A stretch of 64,000 nucleotides of DNA. Origin: Leucobacter musarum subsp. musarum (lineage in GTDB: Bacteria; Actinomycetota; Actinomycetes; Actinomycetales; Microbacteriaceae). The stretch covers positions 1 through 64,000 of the forward strand of contig NZ_JHBW01000088.1 of NCBI RefSeq assembly GCF_001273845.1, written 5' to 3'. The translations under genes and the position numbers were made by a program. Under the pieces are notes generated by a model. The model saw only the letters and a list, made by a program, of their open reading frames with translations, did no database searches and had not been told where the DNA came from. Within the stretch, counting starts at the first letter, position 1. Every line of letters begins with the position of its first letter. Below are positions 42,244 through 51,356 of this stretch, in pieces.

Positions 42244-44018
42244 TCCGCCGCCTCTGGAGCTACGCCTCCCCAACAGCGCGCCGCCTCCTCGTCGTCGAGC
42301 TGAGCTGCATCGTCGCCACGGCGATTCTGCAGGGCGTCGCCTTCCTCGTGCTCGTGCCGCTGCTGCGCGCACTCTTCGGCGGCGACACGGATACCGCCGG
42401 CCGCTGGCTGGTCGGGCTCGCCGGCATCGCGGTGGCGTACGCCGCAGTCTTCTGGGCGGCGAGCCAGGTCGCGATGCGCGCCAGCACCGAGATTCTCGAT
42501 TCACTCTTGGGTTCGCTGGGCCAGCGCCTCGTCGAAATTCCGGTCGCCTGGTTCGCCGGTAGCCGCACCGGGCTGGTCTCGGGCATCGCCACGCAGGGTG
42601 CGATGTTCGTCTCGAACACGCCCTACTCGTTCATTCGCCCCGTGATCACCGGGTTCCTGACCCCGGGCACCGTGCTCGTCGGCATGTACTTCTTCGACTG
42701 GCGGCTCGCACTGGCGATGACCGTGATGGTGCCCGTGCTTGTCATCGGGTACCGCTGGCTGAGCGCGCGCATCGGTCGCAGCGATGCGGTGCACAGTGAC
42801 GCCGTCGCCGACGCGTCGAACCGGGTCATCGAGTTCGCGCGGGTGCAGCCGGCGCTGCGCACGGCGGGCGATGATTCGATTGCTGAGCGATTGGTCGAGA
42901 CGGCGTTGCAAGATCAGCATCGCGCGTATCGGGGCATGCTCATCTCGGGCGGTGCCGGCATCGCGACCTTCGCCGGCCTCGTGCAGCTCTCACTCACGGT
43001 GCTGTTGATCGTCGGTGCGACGCTCGCGATCGGCGGCACGATCGACGTAGCCACACTGCTCGCGCTGCTCGTGCTGGGGGTGCGCTTCAACGAGCCCATC
43101 GTCACGGCGGGCGACCTCGGCGGTGGCATCGCCGTCGCGCGTACGACGCTGCAGCAGCTCGACGATCTCGCGTTGCAGGCCCGACTGCCCGAGCCGGCCT
43201 CGCCCGCCGTTCCTGCCGACTGGGGGTTCGCGTTCGACGACGTCACCTTCGGGTATGGCGGATCGCCGGTGCTCGACGGCCTCACCTTCACGGCAGAACC
43301 GGGCCAGATGACTGCGATCATCGGGCCGTCGGGGTCGGGGAAGACGACGATCACCAAGCTCATGGCGCGCTTCTACGACGCGGAATCGGGCACCGTGTCG
43401 ATCGGCGGCGTGCCCATTCCCGAACTCGGCACCGCCACCGTCGAGGCCGCGGTCGCCCCGGTATTTCAAGACGTGTACCTGTTCGATGACACGATTCTCA
43501 ACAACGTCTGGGTCGGCAACCCCGACCTGTCGCGCGACGAGGTGATCGCGGCCGCGTCTCGAGCGCGCGTCGACGAGATCGTCGAGCGGTTGCCCGGCGG
43601 GTGGGATGCGCGCGTCGGAGAGGGCGGCACCAACCTGTCGGGCGGTGAGCGCCAGCGCGTGTCGATCGCGCGCGCCCTGCTCAAAGACGCGCCGATCGTG
43701 CTGCTCGATGAGGCGACCGCGGCCCTCGACATCGGCAACGAGATCGCGATCGGCGAGGCTATCGACTCGATTCGTCCAGGCCGCACCCTCGTCGTCGTCG
43801 CGCATCGTCTGCAGACCATCATGACCGCCGACCGCATTGTCATGCTCGACGGCGCGGGTGGCATCGGCGAGACCGGCACGCACGCCGAACTGCTCGAGGC
43901 CGGCGGGGCGTACGCGCGCTATTGGAACGAGCGCGTTGACGCCTCGGGATGGCAGCTCGCCGGCGATCCCGCGCCAGATTCAGACCCCATCACCGCTCAC
44001 CAGAAAGCGACTCCATGA
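42240..44018 (+). CDS. IrtB-like ABC half-transporter (fused permease/ATPase)
   Basis: 592 residues from ATG 42240, overlapping the previous stop. Six-helix membrane domain (1-~315; FLVLVPLLRALFGG, FAGSRTGLVSGIATQGAMFVSNTPYSFIRPVITGFLTPGTVLVGMYFFDWRLAL) and an ATPase domain with GPSGSGKTT, signature [31 protein letters not shown]. The pairing of an FADP-type and an ALD-type half-transporter mirrors IrtA/IrtB and YbtP/YbtQ, exporter-fold proteins that import ferric siderophores. Predicted heterodimer with the first gene product. Confidence 0.9.
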   Translation: MIRRLWSYASPTARRLLVVELSCIVATAILQGVAFLVLVPLLRALFGGDTDTAGRWLVGLAGIAVAYAAVFWAASQVAMRASTEILDSLLGSLGQRLVEIPVAWFAGSRTGLVSGIATQGAMFVSNTPYSFIRPVITGFLTPGTVLVGMYFFDWRLALAMTVMVPVLVIGYRWLSARIGRSDAVHSDAVADASNRVIEFARVQPALRTAGDDSIAERLVETALQDQHRAYRGMLISGGAGIATFAGLVQLSLTVLLIVGATLAIGGTIDVATLLALLVLGVRFNEPIVTAGDLGGGIAVARTTLQQLDDLALQARLPEPASPAVPADWGFAFDDVTFGYGGSPVLDGLTFTAEPGQMTAIIGPSGSGKTTITKLMARFYDAESGTVSIGGVPIPELGTATVEAAVAPVFQDVYLFDDTILNNVWVGNPDLSRDEVIAAASRARVDEIVERLPGGWDARVGEGGTNLSGGERQRVSIARALLKDAPIVLLDEATAALDIGNEIAIGEAIDSIRPGRTLVVVAHRLQTIMTADRIVMLDGAGGIGETGTHAELLEAGGAYARYWNERVDASGWQLAGDPAPDSDPITAHQKATP

Positions 44019-44707
44019 CCGAACCCATCTCATCCACCGCTGCAGCGTCTGCGGCGCAGCCTGCCGCGGAAACGCAGCCCGCCGCGGCGGCCCCGGATCG
44101 CCCGGCCGCCGCACGCCGCACCGGCGCCCGCTTCTCGGCGCGCGACCTGCTCAACGTGGCGATCTTCGTCGTGATCTACTTCATCGTGATCGTCGCGATC
44201 ACGATGATCGGAGCGATCAGCCCGCTCGTAATGCTCATCATCGTGCCGCTCTGCGCGCTCGCCGGGGGCATCCCGTACATGCTGTTCCTGACGCGCGTGA
44301 AGCACGCCGGCATGGTGACGCTTTTCGGCACGGTCAACGCGCTCATCTACTTCATGATGGGGCACCCGTGGCAGAGCCTGCTCTTCACGATTCTGTGCTC
44401 GGTCGCCGCCGAGTTCGTGCTCGCCGCGGGCAAGTACCGCTCGAAGTGGGCCGCGATCGGCACCTACACCGTGTTCTCGGCCTGGTTCTTGGGTCCGTGG
44501 ATCCCGCTCATTCTCGACCGTGCCGCGTACCTGCAGTCGGCGGGCCTCACCGAGATGGGCCCCGAGTTCGTCGCCGCGTTCGACCAGATCGTGTCGCTGC
44601 CGGCCCTCTTCATCATGTGGGGCGCCACCGTGGTGCTCGGGTTCTTCGGCGGGCTGCTCGGCAGTGCCGTGCTGCGCAAGCACTTCCGCAAGGCCGGTCT
44701 TGCCTGA
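44015..44707 (+). CDS. ECF transporter S component, MptD/Trep_Strep family
   Basis: 230 residues from ATG 44015 (ATGA overlap). Ala/Pro-rich cytoplasmic N-terminus, then RFSARDLLNVAIFVVIYFIVIVAITMIG and about five to six helices (LVMLIIVPLCALAGGIPYMLFLTRVKHAGMVTLFGTVNALIYFMMGHPW, TVVLGFFGGLLGSAVLRKHF). This is the pattern of the MptD/Trep_Strep substrate-specific subunits of energy-coupling-factor transporters. It binds the substrate in the membrane; which one is unknown, although related systems in Gram-positives have been tied to iron or haem uptake. T and A subunits are encoded next. Confidence 0.85.
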   Translation: MTEPISSTAAASAAQPAAETQPAAAAPDRPAAARRTGARFSARDLLNVAIFVVIYFIVIVAITMIGAISPLVMLIIVPLCALAGGIPYMLFLTRVKHAGMVTLFGTVNALIYFMMGHPWQSLLFTILCSVAAEFVLAAGKYRSKWAAIGTYTVFSAWFLGPWIPLILDRAAYLQSAGLTEMGPEFVAAFDQIVSLPALFIMWGATVVLGFFGGLLGSAVLRKHFRKAGLA

Positions 44708-45470
44708 GCTGCGCACCTCGCCGCCGGTCGCGGTCGACCCGTCGCTTGATCGAGCCACCGGGCGCGGCGAGCGACGGGGCCTCGACCCGCGCATGAAAAT
44801 CCTGCTGGTCGTCGCCGTGAGCATCACCGCGATGAGCCCGGCCGGCCTGCGCTTCGTGCCCGTGTTTCTTGCGCTCGGCGTCGGCCTCGCTCTCTGGGAG
44901 GGCGCGCGGCGACGCGCACTCAGCCTCATGGTGACCGCCGCCGTGCTCGCGGTGCTCGGCTGGGGGTTGCCCGCGTGGTGGCCGAACGGGGTCACCGCCA
45001 TCTTCGCCTTCGGCGGTACGTACTTCCTGCGCTTCACGGTGATCGCTGGCATCGGCATGCACCTGATCGCGACCACCTCGCCGACCGAGCTGTCTGCCGC
45101 ACTCCGCGCCTGGCACGCGCCGCGCGCGTTGGCCGTCACGCTCGCCGTCATGCTGCGGTTCTTCCCGCTCGTCGCTGCCGAAGCGCGCGCCGTGCTCGAC
45201 GCGATGCGCCTGCGCGGGCTCGCCGGGGCCGCAGGTTTCGTGCGCCACCCGGTGCGCGCCGTTGAACGGTTCACGGTGCCGATGATCGCCGCGAGTCTGC
45301 GGGCGAGTGAAGACCTGTCGGCGTCGGCGATCCTGCGCGGCCTCGGTTCGCGTCGTGCGCCGACAGCGATGCACCCGCCGCGGTTCGGCATCGCGGATGC
45401 GGTGCTGGTGCTGGTGGTCGCAGCTCTCGTCGCGGCGACGCTCGTCGGCCTTCCGGGAGGTGCGCGATGA
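44700..45470 (+). CDS. ECF transporter T component (EcfT/CbiQ)
   Basis: 256 residues from TTG 44700, overlapping the S-component stop. The usual EcfT opening LDPRMKILLVVAV lies at ~30, so starting at ATG 44793 would cut the family N-terminus. Helices follow, then the cytoplasmic coupling helices with the two Arg-Gly motifs that contact the ATPases (DAMRLRGLAGAAGF and ILRGLGSRRAP). Links the S component to the A-A' ATPase. Overlaps the next gene by ATGA. Confidence 0.88.
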   Translation: MPELRTSPPVAVDPSLDRATGRGERRGLDPRMKILLVVAVSITAMSPAGLRFVPVFLALGVGLALWEGARRRALSLMVTAAVLAVLGWGLPAWWPNGVTAIFAFGGTYFLRFTVIAGIGMHLIATTSPTELSAALRAWHAPRALAVTLAVMLRFFPLVAAEARAVLDAMRLRGLAGAAGFVRHPVRAVERFTVPMIAASLRASEDLSASAILRGLGSRRAPTAMHPPRFGIADAVLVLVVAALVAATLVGLPGGAR

Positions 45471-46939
45471 GCGCGCCCGCTTCGGGAGTCGCGTCGGCCG
45501 CCGAGGTCACCGAGGCGACGTGGACGTACCCGCACGCCGACACCCCCTCGCTCGACCGGCTCTCGCTGCAGATCGCCCCGGGCGAGTTCGTGGTGCTCTG
45601 CGGCGCCAGCGGATCAGGCAAGTCGACCGCGCTGCGCCTGCTCAACGGGCTCGTGCCCCACTTCCACGACGAGGGCGCGCTGACCGGCGAGGTCACCGTG
45701 CAGGGCCTCGATACCGTCGCCGTCGAGCTCGACGCGATCGGCCTCGTGACCGGCACCGTGCTGCAGCACCCGCGCCGCCAGTTCTTCACCGACTCCGCGC
45801 CCGAAGAGATCGCGTTCGCCATGGAGAACTTCGGCTTTCCGCCCGCCGAGATTCGCACGCGTGTCGGCCGCGCCCTCGCGCGCATCGACGGGTTCGTACC
45901 CGTCGGCGAACGCCTGCAGCGACTCTCCGGAGGTCAGCAGCAGCAGGTCGCCGTCGTCGCCGCCACCGCGCACGCGCCGCAGATGCTGCTGCTCGACGAA
46001 CCCAGCGCGAACCTCTCGACCGACGCGGTGTCGCGCCTCGCGGCAACCCTCGCCGAGCTGAAGCAGCGCGGGGTCACGATCGTTGTCGCCGAGCACCGGC
46101 TGCGCTATCTCGAAGAGCTGGTGGATCGCGTCGTCGTCATGCGATCCGGACGCATCGACGCGCAGTGGAGCGCCACAGAGTTTCGCGCCGTCTCCGACGA
46201 GACCCTCGCCGCGGAGGGCCTGCGGGGGCGCGTGCGCTTCGCCGAGGTTCCGGTGCTTGAGGCGTCAGGTCGGAGCGTCGCGACGACTTCGATGGGCGCG
46301 GATACTCCCGAATCAGAGGGCGCGCTCGTGCTCGACGACGTGCGCGTGCGCTTCGGCGCGCGTACCGTGCTCGACATCGACCGGCTCGCGATTCCGGCGG
46401 GATCGGTCACCGCGTTCCGCGGCATCAACGGCTCGGGCAAGTCGACGCTCGTGCGCGCCATCGTCGGGCTGCAGCGGGCCAGCGGCAGCATCTCGCTCGA
46501 TGGGCGGGTGCTCAGTGCTCGAGCCCGGCAGCGGGCGAGTGCGATCGTCATGCAAGACGTGCAGCGGCAACTCTTCACCGAAAGCGTCTCCGCCGAGCTC
46601 GAACTGGCCGCGCAGCTGCGCGACGGCTCCCCGCCCGACGCCGCCGAGCTCGACGCGCTGCTGCGATCCCTCGATCTCGACGCACTCGCCGATCGCCACC
46701 CGCTTTCGCTCTCGGGCGGGCAGCAGCAGCGGCTCGTCATCGCGGCGGCGCGTGTCGCCGGGCGGCGCGTGGTGGTGTTCGACGAGCCCAGCTCGGGCGT
46801 CGACCGCCGGCACCTGCAGTCGATCGCCGAGCACATTCGTGCCGTGGCGGCGGAGGGGGCGGTAGTGATCCTCATCAGTCACGACGAAGATCTGCTCGCG
46901 CTCGCCGCCGACCAGCAGGTGACGCTGCGGCCGCTGTAG
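45467..46939 (+). CDS. ECF transporter fused ATPase (EcfA-A')
   Basis: 490 residues with two complete ATPase domains. First (~5-235): Walker A GASGSGKST, signature LSGGQQQQVAVVAA, Walker B MLLLDEPSANL, His in VVAEHR. Second (~280-485): GINGSGKST, LSGGQQQRLVIAAA, VVVFDEPSSGVD, LISHDED. Tandem ATPases of this type power ECF transporters. Last gene of the five-gene unit; a 13-base-arm hairpin follows at 46957-47014. Confidence 0.92.
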   Translation: MSAPASGVASAAEVTEATWTYPHADTPSLDRLSLQIAPGEFVVLCGASGSGKSTALRLLNGLVPHFHDEGALTGEVTVQGLDTVAVELDAIGLVTGTVLQHPRRQFFTDSAPEEIAFAMENFGFPPAEIRTRVGRALARIDGFVPVGERLQRLSGGQQQQVAVVAATAHAPQMLLLDEPSANLSTDAVSRLAATLAELKQRGVTIVVAEHRLRYLEELVDRVVVMRSGRIDAQWSATEFRAVSDETLAAEGLRGRVRFAEVPVLEASGRSVATTSMGADTPESEGALVLDDVRVRFGARTVLDIDRLAIPAGSVTAFRGINGSGKSTLVRAIVGLQRASGSISLDGRVLSARARQRASAIVMQDVQRQLFTESVSAELELAAQLRDGSPPDAAELDALLRSLDLDALADRHPLSLSGGQQQRLVIAAARVAGRRVVVFDEPSSGVDRRHLQSIAEHIRAVAAEGAVVILISHDEDLLALAADQQVTLRPL

Positions 46940-46956
46940 GTCGCTCGTCCCATGGC

Positions 46957-47014
46957 AGCGGGGTCACTTTCGGACAGTGCGGCGCCAACAACACCCTCCA
47001 GAAGTGACCCCGCT
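46957..47014. terminator. Bidirectional hairpin after the IrtAB/ECF operon
   Basis: AGCGGGGTCACTT (46957-46969) and AAGTGACCCCGCT (47002-47014) are perfectly complementary over 13 bases. Its left part, GGGGTCACTTTCGGACAGTG, resembles the hairpin at 38146, suggesting a repeated element. Confidence 0.75.
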
Positions 47015-47054
47015 CGCAGGGGTGCGGGGCTGGGCCGGAGGCCGACCGCCGTCC

Positions 47055-47636
47055 CTACGCCGCGTCGATGAGCGCGAGTGCCGTGGCGATCGCTGCCCCC
47101 GCGCTTGGCGCGTCGATGCGGGCCAGGGCGAGTGCTGCCACGACCTGGCCGGTGCAGGCATCGGCCAGGCGATCCGCCGCCGCTGTTGCGAGCTGGGGCA
47201 GTCGTGCGCCGATGCCGCGCGCAATCGCTGCCCGTAACTCGGCGCGGTAGCTCGCGATGGTCGCTGCGACCGCGGTGTCTTCACCGATCGGCGAGCCGGC
47301 CGAGTTGATCAGCAGGCACCCGCTGCGGGCCGCGAGCGTGGCGCGGTCGGCCAGGGCGTCGCGGAGCCCGGTGAGGTACTCGGTGATGGCGTCGGGGGCG
47401 GCGGGGTCGGCGAGCAGCGGCTGCAGGCGCGGCCGAATGACCGTGTCGAGGTACTGCTGCACCGCGGCGTCGAAGAGCCCGCGTTTCGACCCGAAGCTGT
47501 TGTAGATGCTGGATCGGCTCAGCCCCGTCGCCTGCTCGAGGTCGGGGATGGCGGCAGCCTCGTACCCGACGTTCCAGAACACATCCATGGCGGCACCCAC
47601 GACGGCGTCGCGGTCGAACGAAGCTGTGCGTGCCAT
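47055..47636 (-). CDS. TetR-family regulator
   Basis: 193 residues from ATG 47636 (MARTASFDRDAVV); the longer frame covers the operator region. HTH: VGAAMDVFWNVGYEAAAIPDLEQATGLSRSSIYNSFGSKRGLFDAAVQQYL. The C-terminal domain (GCLLINSAGS) is of the AcrR/TetR_C-type common beside oxidoreductases. It diverges from a zinc-less alcohol-dehydrogenase-type gene across a double palindrome and probably represses both. Confidence 0.88.
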   Translation of the reverse strand: MARTASFDRDAVVGAAMDVFWNVGYEAAAIPDLEQATGLSRSSIYNSFGSKRGLFDAAVQQYLDTVIRPRLQPLLADPAAPDAITEYLTGLRDALADRATLAARSGCLLINSAGSPIGEDTAVAATIASYRAELRAAIARGIGARLPQLATAAADRLADACTGQVVAALALARIDAPSAGAAIATALALIDAA

Positions 47637-47646
47637 GGATGCGCCT

Positions 47647-47692
47647 TTCGGGAATGGTCGTTCCAGTATATATTGGAACGATCGTTCCCGAA
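47647..47692. promoter_or_regulatory. Double TetR operator
   Basis: GGAATGGTCGTTCC (47651-47664) and the perfect palindrome GGAACGATCGTTCC (47675-47688) are two copies of one site, 24 bases apart. Together they sit in a larger inverted repeat (47647-47665 with 47674-47692, 17 of 19 pairs). ATATAT between them may be part of a -10. Very likely bound by the adjacent TetR protein. Confidence 0.8.
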
Positions 47693-47751
47693 AGCTCGAC
47701 CACGAGTCGATCGCCGGGGCGCAGGATCGCCCATACCCCAGGAGGACACCC

Positions 47752-48762
47752 ATGACCGCAGCCACCAGCACCCAGATTCACCTCGCCGCCCGCCCGAGCG
47801 GCTGGCCGACGCACGACGACTTTCGTACGGTGCAGGTCGAGCTCGGTGAATTGCAGCCGGGTGAGGTGCGCGTGCGCAACGAGTTCGTGTCGGTCGACCC
47901 CTACATGCGCGGCCGCATGAACGACGTGCGCAGCTATGTCGCGCCGTACGCGCTCGGCGCGCAGATTCAGGGCGGCGCGATCGGCCGCGTCATCGCCTCG
48001 GCTTCTGACGAGGTGCCCGAGGGGGCCGTCGTGCTGCACCAGCACGGCTGGTCAGATCTCGTCCAGGCTGACGCCACGACCTTCCGTGTGGTGCCCGAGA
48101 TCGAAGGGGTACCGCTGTCGTTGCGCCTGCACATCATGGGCATGACCGGGCTCACCGCGTACGCCGGCCTCACCGCCATCGCCGCACTGCAGCCCGGCGA
48201 GACGGTGTTCATCTCGGGCGCCGCCGGCGCCGTGGGCACGGCCGCCGGTCAGATCGCGAAACTCCTGGGGGCGGGCCGCGTCATCGGGTCTGCGGGATCC
48301 GCCGAGAAAGTCGCGCTGCTCACCGAGAAGTACGGCTACGACGCGGCGTTCAACTACAAGGATGGCGACGTGCGCGGGCAGCTCGCCGCCGCAGCACCCG
48401 AGGGCATCGATGTCTTCTTCGACAACGTTGGCGGCGACCACCTCGAAGCCGCGCTCGACGCCTTCAACGACGGCGGGCGGGCGGCGCTCTGCGGCGCCAT
48501 CGTCGGCTACAACACCTCGGCGCCGGTGCCCGGCCCCGACAACATGGCCAACCTGATCACGCGCGGGCTCAAGCTCGAGGGCTTCACGATCGGCAAGCAC
48601 CTGCAGCTCGCCCCCGCGTTCCAGCAGCACATGGGCGAATGGTTCGCCGCCGGCAAGATCGCGTACGACGAGACCATCGTCGACGGCATCGAGCACACCG
48701 TTGACGCGTTCCTCGACATGATGCGCGGCGCTAACACGGGCAAGATGCTCGTACGCGTCTGA
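47752..48762 (+). CDS. Zinc-less NADPH-dependent reductase, MDR family (CurA/YncB-like)
   Basis: 336 residues from ATG 47752, with a perfect AGGAGGA site. Medium-chain dehydrogenase fold without the structural zinc lobe: VSVDPYMRGRMNDVRSYV near the start, GMTGLTAYAGLTAIAALQPGETVFISGAAGAVGTAAGQIAKLLGAGRVIGSAGSAEK (nucleotide-binding), DVFFDNVGGDHLEAAL. This is the double-bond/quinone reductase branch acting on alpha,beta-unsaturated carbonyls. Probably induced when the divergent TetR protein binds an electrophile (inference). Confidence 0.92.
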   Translation: MTAATSTQIHLAARPSGWPTHDDFRTVQVELGELQPGEVRVRNEFVSVDPYMRGRMNDVRSYVAPYALGAQIQGGAIGRVIASASDEVPEGAVVLHQHGWSDLVQADATTFRVVPEIEGVPLSLRLHIMGMTGLTAYAGLTAIAALQPGETVFISGAAGAVGTAAGQIAKLLGAGRVIGSAGSAEKVALLTEKYGYDAAFNYKDGDVRGQLAAAAPEGIDVFFDNVGGDHLEAALDAFNDGGRAALCGAIVGYNTSAPVPGPDNMANLITRGLKLEGFTIGKHLQLAPAFQQHMGEWFAAGKIAYDETIVDGIEHTVDAFLDMMRGANTGKMLVRV

Positions 48763-48809
48763 GTTGGGGGCGTCGTGCGATCCCGCACCTGACGCGCCCT
48801 GCACAGCGA

Positions 48810-48848
48810 AACACCCGCGACCCTCATCCGAGTGAAGTCGCGGGTGTT
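48810..48848 (+). terminator. Hairpin terminator after the reductase gene
   Basis: AACACCCGCGAC (48810-48821) and GTCGCGGGTGTT (48837-48848) are perfectly complementary 12-base arms. It also ends transcription approaching from the fasciclin gene, if stable in both directions. Confidence 0.75.
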
Positions 48849-48959
48849 CCGGTATAGCAACGTGCCCGCCACCCCTGTGCGAGTGACGGACACGTTGGTC
48901 GTGCGGGCGATCGGCCGCTGCGATGCGGGGGAGATCGCCGGGTTTTTCAGCCGGTGAGA

Positions 48960-49634
48960 TTACTCAGCCGGGGGCATCAGCACCGAGTCGACCAGGTAGA
49001 CGGTCGCGTTGGCGGTCTGCACGCCACCGCAGATGACGTTGGCGTCGTTGACCTTCAGGTTGTCGCCCGAACCGGTGACCTCGAGGTCCTGGCCCTCAAC
49101 GGTGGTGTGCATGCCGTCGATGTCAGCCGGCTCGATCTGGCCGGGGACCACGTGGTAGGTCAGGATCTTGGTGAGCAGATCGCTGTCGGTCTTCAGCGTG
49201 TCGATCGTCGCGGCGTCGATCTTGCCGAAGGCGTCATCGACCGGGGCGAAGACGGTGAACTCGTCACCGTTCAGGGTGTCGACGAGGTTGACGTCAGGGT
49301 TGAGCTGGCCGCTCACTGCCGAGACGAGGGTCTTGAGCAGCGGGTTGTTCGATGCGGCGACCGCAACCGGATCCTGCGACATGCCCTGCACCGAGCCAGC
49401 GCCATCCGGCACTGCTTCAGCGTAGGCCGCGCAACCGGGGCCGACGAGGTTCGCTGCCGGATCGGTCGTCTCCATTGCCGAATCGTCGCTGGGCGTCGTC
49501 TCCTGCGTCTCGGTCGTCTGATCCTCAGCAGCCGAGTCGTCAGTGTTGGCGCCCATCGAGCAACCGGTGAGCATGGCGGCGCCGACCAGCGTCAGTGCGA
49601 ATGCGGCGCCGAGGGTCTTCTTCTTGGTGAACAT
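48960..49634 (-). CDS. Fasciclin-domain lipoprotein, MPT70/MPT83-like
   Basis: 224 residues from ATG 49634, with GAGGAGG upstream; the longer frame covers the promoter. Lipobox ending AMLTGC, an acidic Thr/Ser linker, then one FAS1 domain: [83 protein letters not shown]. This matches mycobacterial MPT70/MPT83, exported proteins under SigK control. Here the upstream DNA carries CCATCC-N15-CCGAAG, the same as at dipZ, and sigK-rskA is 8 kb away. Confidence 0.92.
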   Translation of the reverse strand: MFTKKKTLGAAFALTLVGAAMLTGCSMGANTDDSAAEDQTTETQETTPSDDSAMETTDPAANLVGPGCAAYAEAVPDGAGSVQGMSQDPVAVAASNNPLLKTLVSAVSGQLNPDVNLVDTLNGDEFTVFAPVDDAFGKIDAATIDTLKTDSDLLTKILTYHVVPGQIEPADIDGMHTTVEGQDLEVTGSGDNLKVNDANVICGGVQTANATVYLVDSVLMPPAE

Positions 49635-49684
49635 GGGGTTCCTCCTCAGATGATGTTCCGCAGATTCCCGCGGCTTGTGAACGT

Positions 49685-49711
49685 CTTCGGAGCCGTCTGC
49701 GAGGCGGATGG
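49685..49711 (-). promoter_or_regulatory. SigK-type promoter of the fasciclin gene
   Basis: On the minus strand CCATCC (49711-49706), 15 bases, CCGAAG (49690-49685). This matches the mycobacterial SigK consensus as I recall it (CCATCC...CCGAAT) and the element before dipZ, including spacing and the following AC. Confidence 0.7.
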
Positions 49712-49812
49712 GAAATTGCTCGAAAAAGTTTTCGCGGGCACCGACTTCCGCGGAATCATGCGGATCCACTCGCCAAAAAATGCAGCGTCGGATAGCATGA
49801 TGAGGTCTGAAC

Positions 49813-51033
49813 GTGCCGCCTGGACGACCTGTGCGACATCACTTCACAAGCCGGGACGGCCCTGCAGAACTGGTCTCTTCTGTGCCACACACGTCTTCAT
49901 TGCGAACGGTACTCACCCCCGCGGTCGTCTTCCGCATCGTGCTTGGCTGGGCGGCCTTCCTCGCGCTGACGCTCGCCCAACCGCTTCTGGGTGGGCATCT
50001 GCCCACTCCGGTGCTCTTCCTCGTGCTCGCGGCGATTGTCGCGGTGATCATCGTCTGCGCCGGTGGTGTGGTCACCCAGGCCGAGCATCTTGCGCACCGG
50101 CTCGGCGACCCCTACGGCACGCTCGTGCTCACTCTCTCGATCGTGCTCATCGAGGTCATCCTGATCTCCGCGGTGATGCTCGGCCCGGGGGAGCACGCTA
50201 CGATCGCCCGCGACTCGGTCATGGCGGCCACGATGATCGTGCTCACCCTCGTGATCGGCGCCGCGCTGCTCGTCGGTGGCCTTCGACACCACACCCTGCG
50301 CGTCAATCGCACCGGTGTCTCGTCGTACCTCTCTCTGCTGGTCGTGCTCATCGCAGTCGCCTTCGCGTTCCCCGCCGTCATCGGCGAGGGCGGGGCGTAC
50401 ACACCCGGCCAGGCGGTACCGATCCTCGTGCTCACGATCCTGCTCTACGCCTTCTTCCTGGTTCGGCAGACCGGCGCCCAGAGCGCCGACTTCCAGGAGG
50501 TCGCCGGGTCTGAGTCAACTGCCGGTGCGGTCGGTGCGGTCGAAACGCGTGCGGGCATTGGGAGCGTGCTGCGAGCGCACCGCACGGAAGTCATCACGCG
50601 CGTGCTCGTTTTGCTCGTCACGGTCGCCCCGATCGTGCTGCTCTCGCACGACATGGCGGTATTTCTCGATGATGCCCTCGATCGCCTGGGCGCCCCGGTC
50701 GCTCTCTCAGGCATCATCATCGCGCTGATCGTCTTTCTGCCCGAAGCGATCACGACGGTCAGGGCCGCATGGCTGGGCGAAGCACAGCGGGTGACCAACC
50801 TCGCTCACGGTGCGCTGGTGTCGTGCGTGGGGCTCACCCTGCCAGTCGTGCTCGCGATCGGGCTGTTCACGGGGCAGACAGTGGTGCTCGCTGAAAGCCC
50901 GGTGAATCTGCTGCTGCTCGGGGTCAGCCTGCTGCTCAGCCTGACAACCTTCAGCGCCCGGCGCGTGACTGCGCTCCACGGGGCCGCGCACCTCTTTGTG
51001 TTCGTGCTCTACGGTCTCAGCGTCTTCTCGTAG
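49813..51033 (+). CDS. Ca2+/cation:H+ antiporter, ChaA-like
   Basis: 406 residues from GTG 49813, with GAGG 7 bases upstream; GTG 49882 is an alternative start without a ribosome site. Ten to eleven helices. The two inverted Na_Ca_ex repeats are visible as [20 protein letters not shown] and [42 protein letters not shown], with conserved acidic residues in helices. Family members expel Ca2+, Na+ or K+ in exchange for protons. Transcribed alone between the fasciclin and a small unknown gene. Confidence 0.87.
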   Translation: MPPGRPVRHHFTSRDGPAELVSSVPHTSSLRTVLTPAVVFRIVLGWAAFLALTLAQPLLGGHLPTPVLFLVLAAIVAVIIVCAGGVVTQAEHLAHRLGDPYGTLVLTLSIVLIEVILISAVMLGPGEHATIARDSVMAATMIVLTLVIGAALLVGGLRHHTLRVNRTGVSSYLSLLVVLIAVAFAFPAVIGEGGAYTPGQAVPILVLTILLYAFFLVRQTGAQSADFQEVAGSESTAGAVGAVETRAGIGSVLRAHRTEVITRVLVLLVTVAPIVLLSHDMAVFLDDALDRLGAPVALSGIIIALIVFLPEAITTVRAAWLGEAQRVTNLAHGALVSCVGLTLPVVLAIGLFTGQTVVLAESPVNLLLLGVSLLLSLTTFSARRVTALHGAAHLFVFVLYGLSVFS

Positions 51034-51127
51034 CGGCTTTCGGCTTCGGGCAGCTCTGCGGGCACCAGTGCGTCAATGTCGGTGGCTGCCCGTAGCGTGG
51101 GCCTCCCCGGAGAAAGAGGTGCTGCTC

Positions 51128-51343
51128 ATGCAAGAGACGAACATCGAGGCCCGCTGGCCAGAACTCTTCACCCCGCTCACGCGTGCAGAGCGTGACGTGG
51201 TGCTCGACGGGTGCTGGCAGCTGGTGCGACAGGGGCGTCCGCTCACACGTGCGGCGGTCGTGGAGCTGGTGCGCGGGGTGCATCAGGGCAACGCTCCACG
51301 TCGGGCCGGCGGGGTGATGGGCAGGATCGCGCGCGCGGCGTAA
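51128..51343 (+). CDS. Small soluble protein, unknown
   Basis: 71 residues from ATG 51128, with GAGGTG nearby upstream. The sequence is helical with a charged start (QETNIEARWPELFTPLTRAERDVVLDGCWQLV) and a basic end (NAPRRAGGVMGRIARAA). The LTRAERDVVLDG..LVRQGRPLTRAAVVELV segment looks like a short helical bundle, possibly an antitoxin-like or regulator fragment, but I recognise no family. A strong terminator follows 13 bases later, supporting a real gene. Confidence 0.6.
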   Translation: MQETNIEARWPELFTPLTRAERDVVLDGCWQLVRQGRPLTRAAVVELVRGVHQGNAPRRAGGVMGRIARAA

Positions 51344-51356
51344 ACCGAGCGAACGG

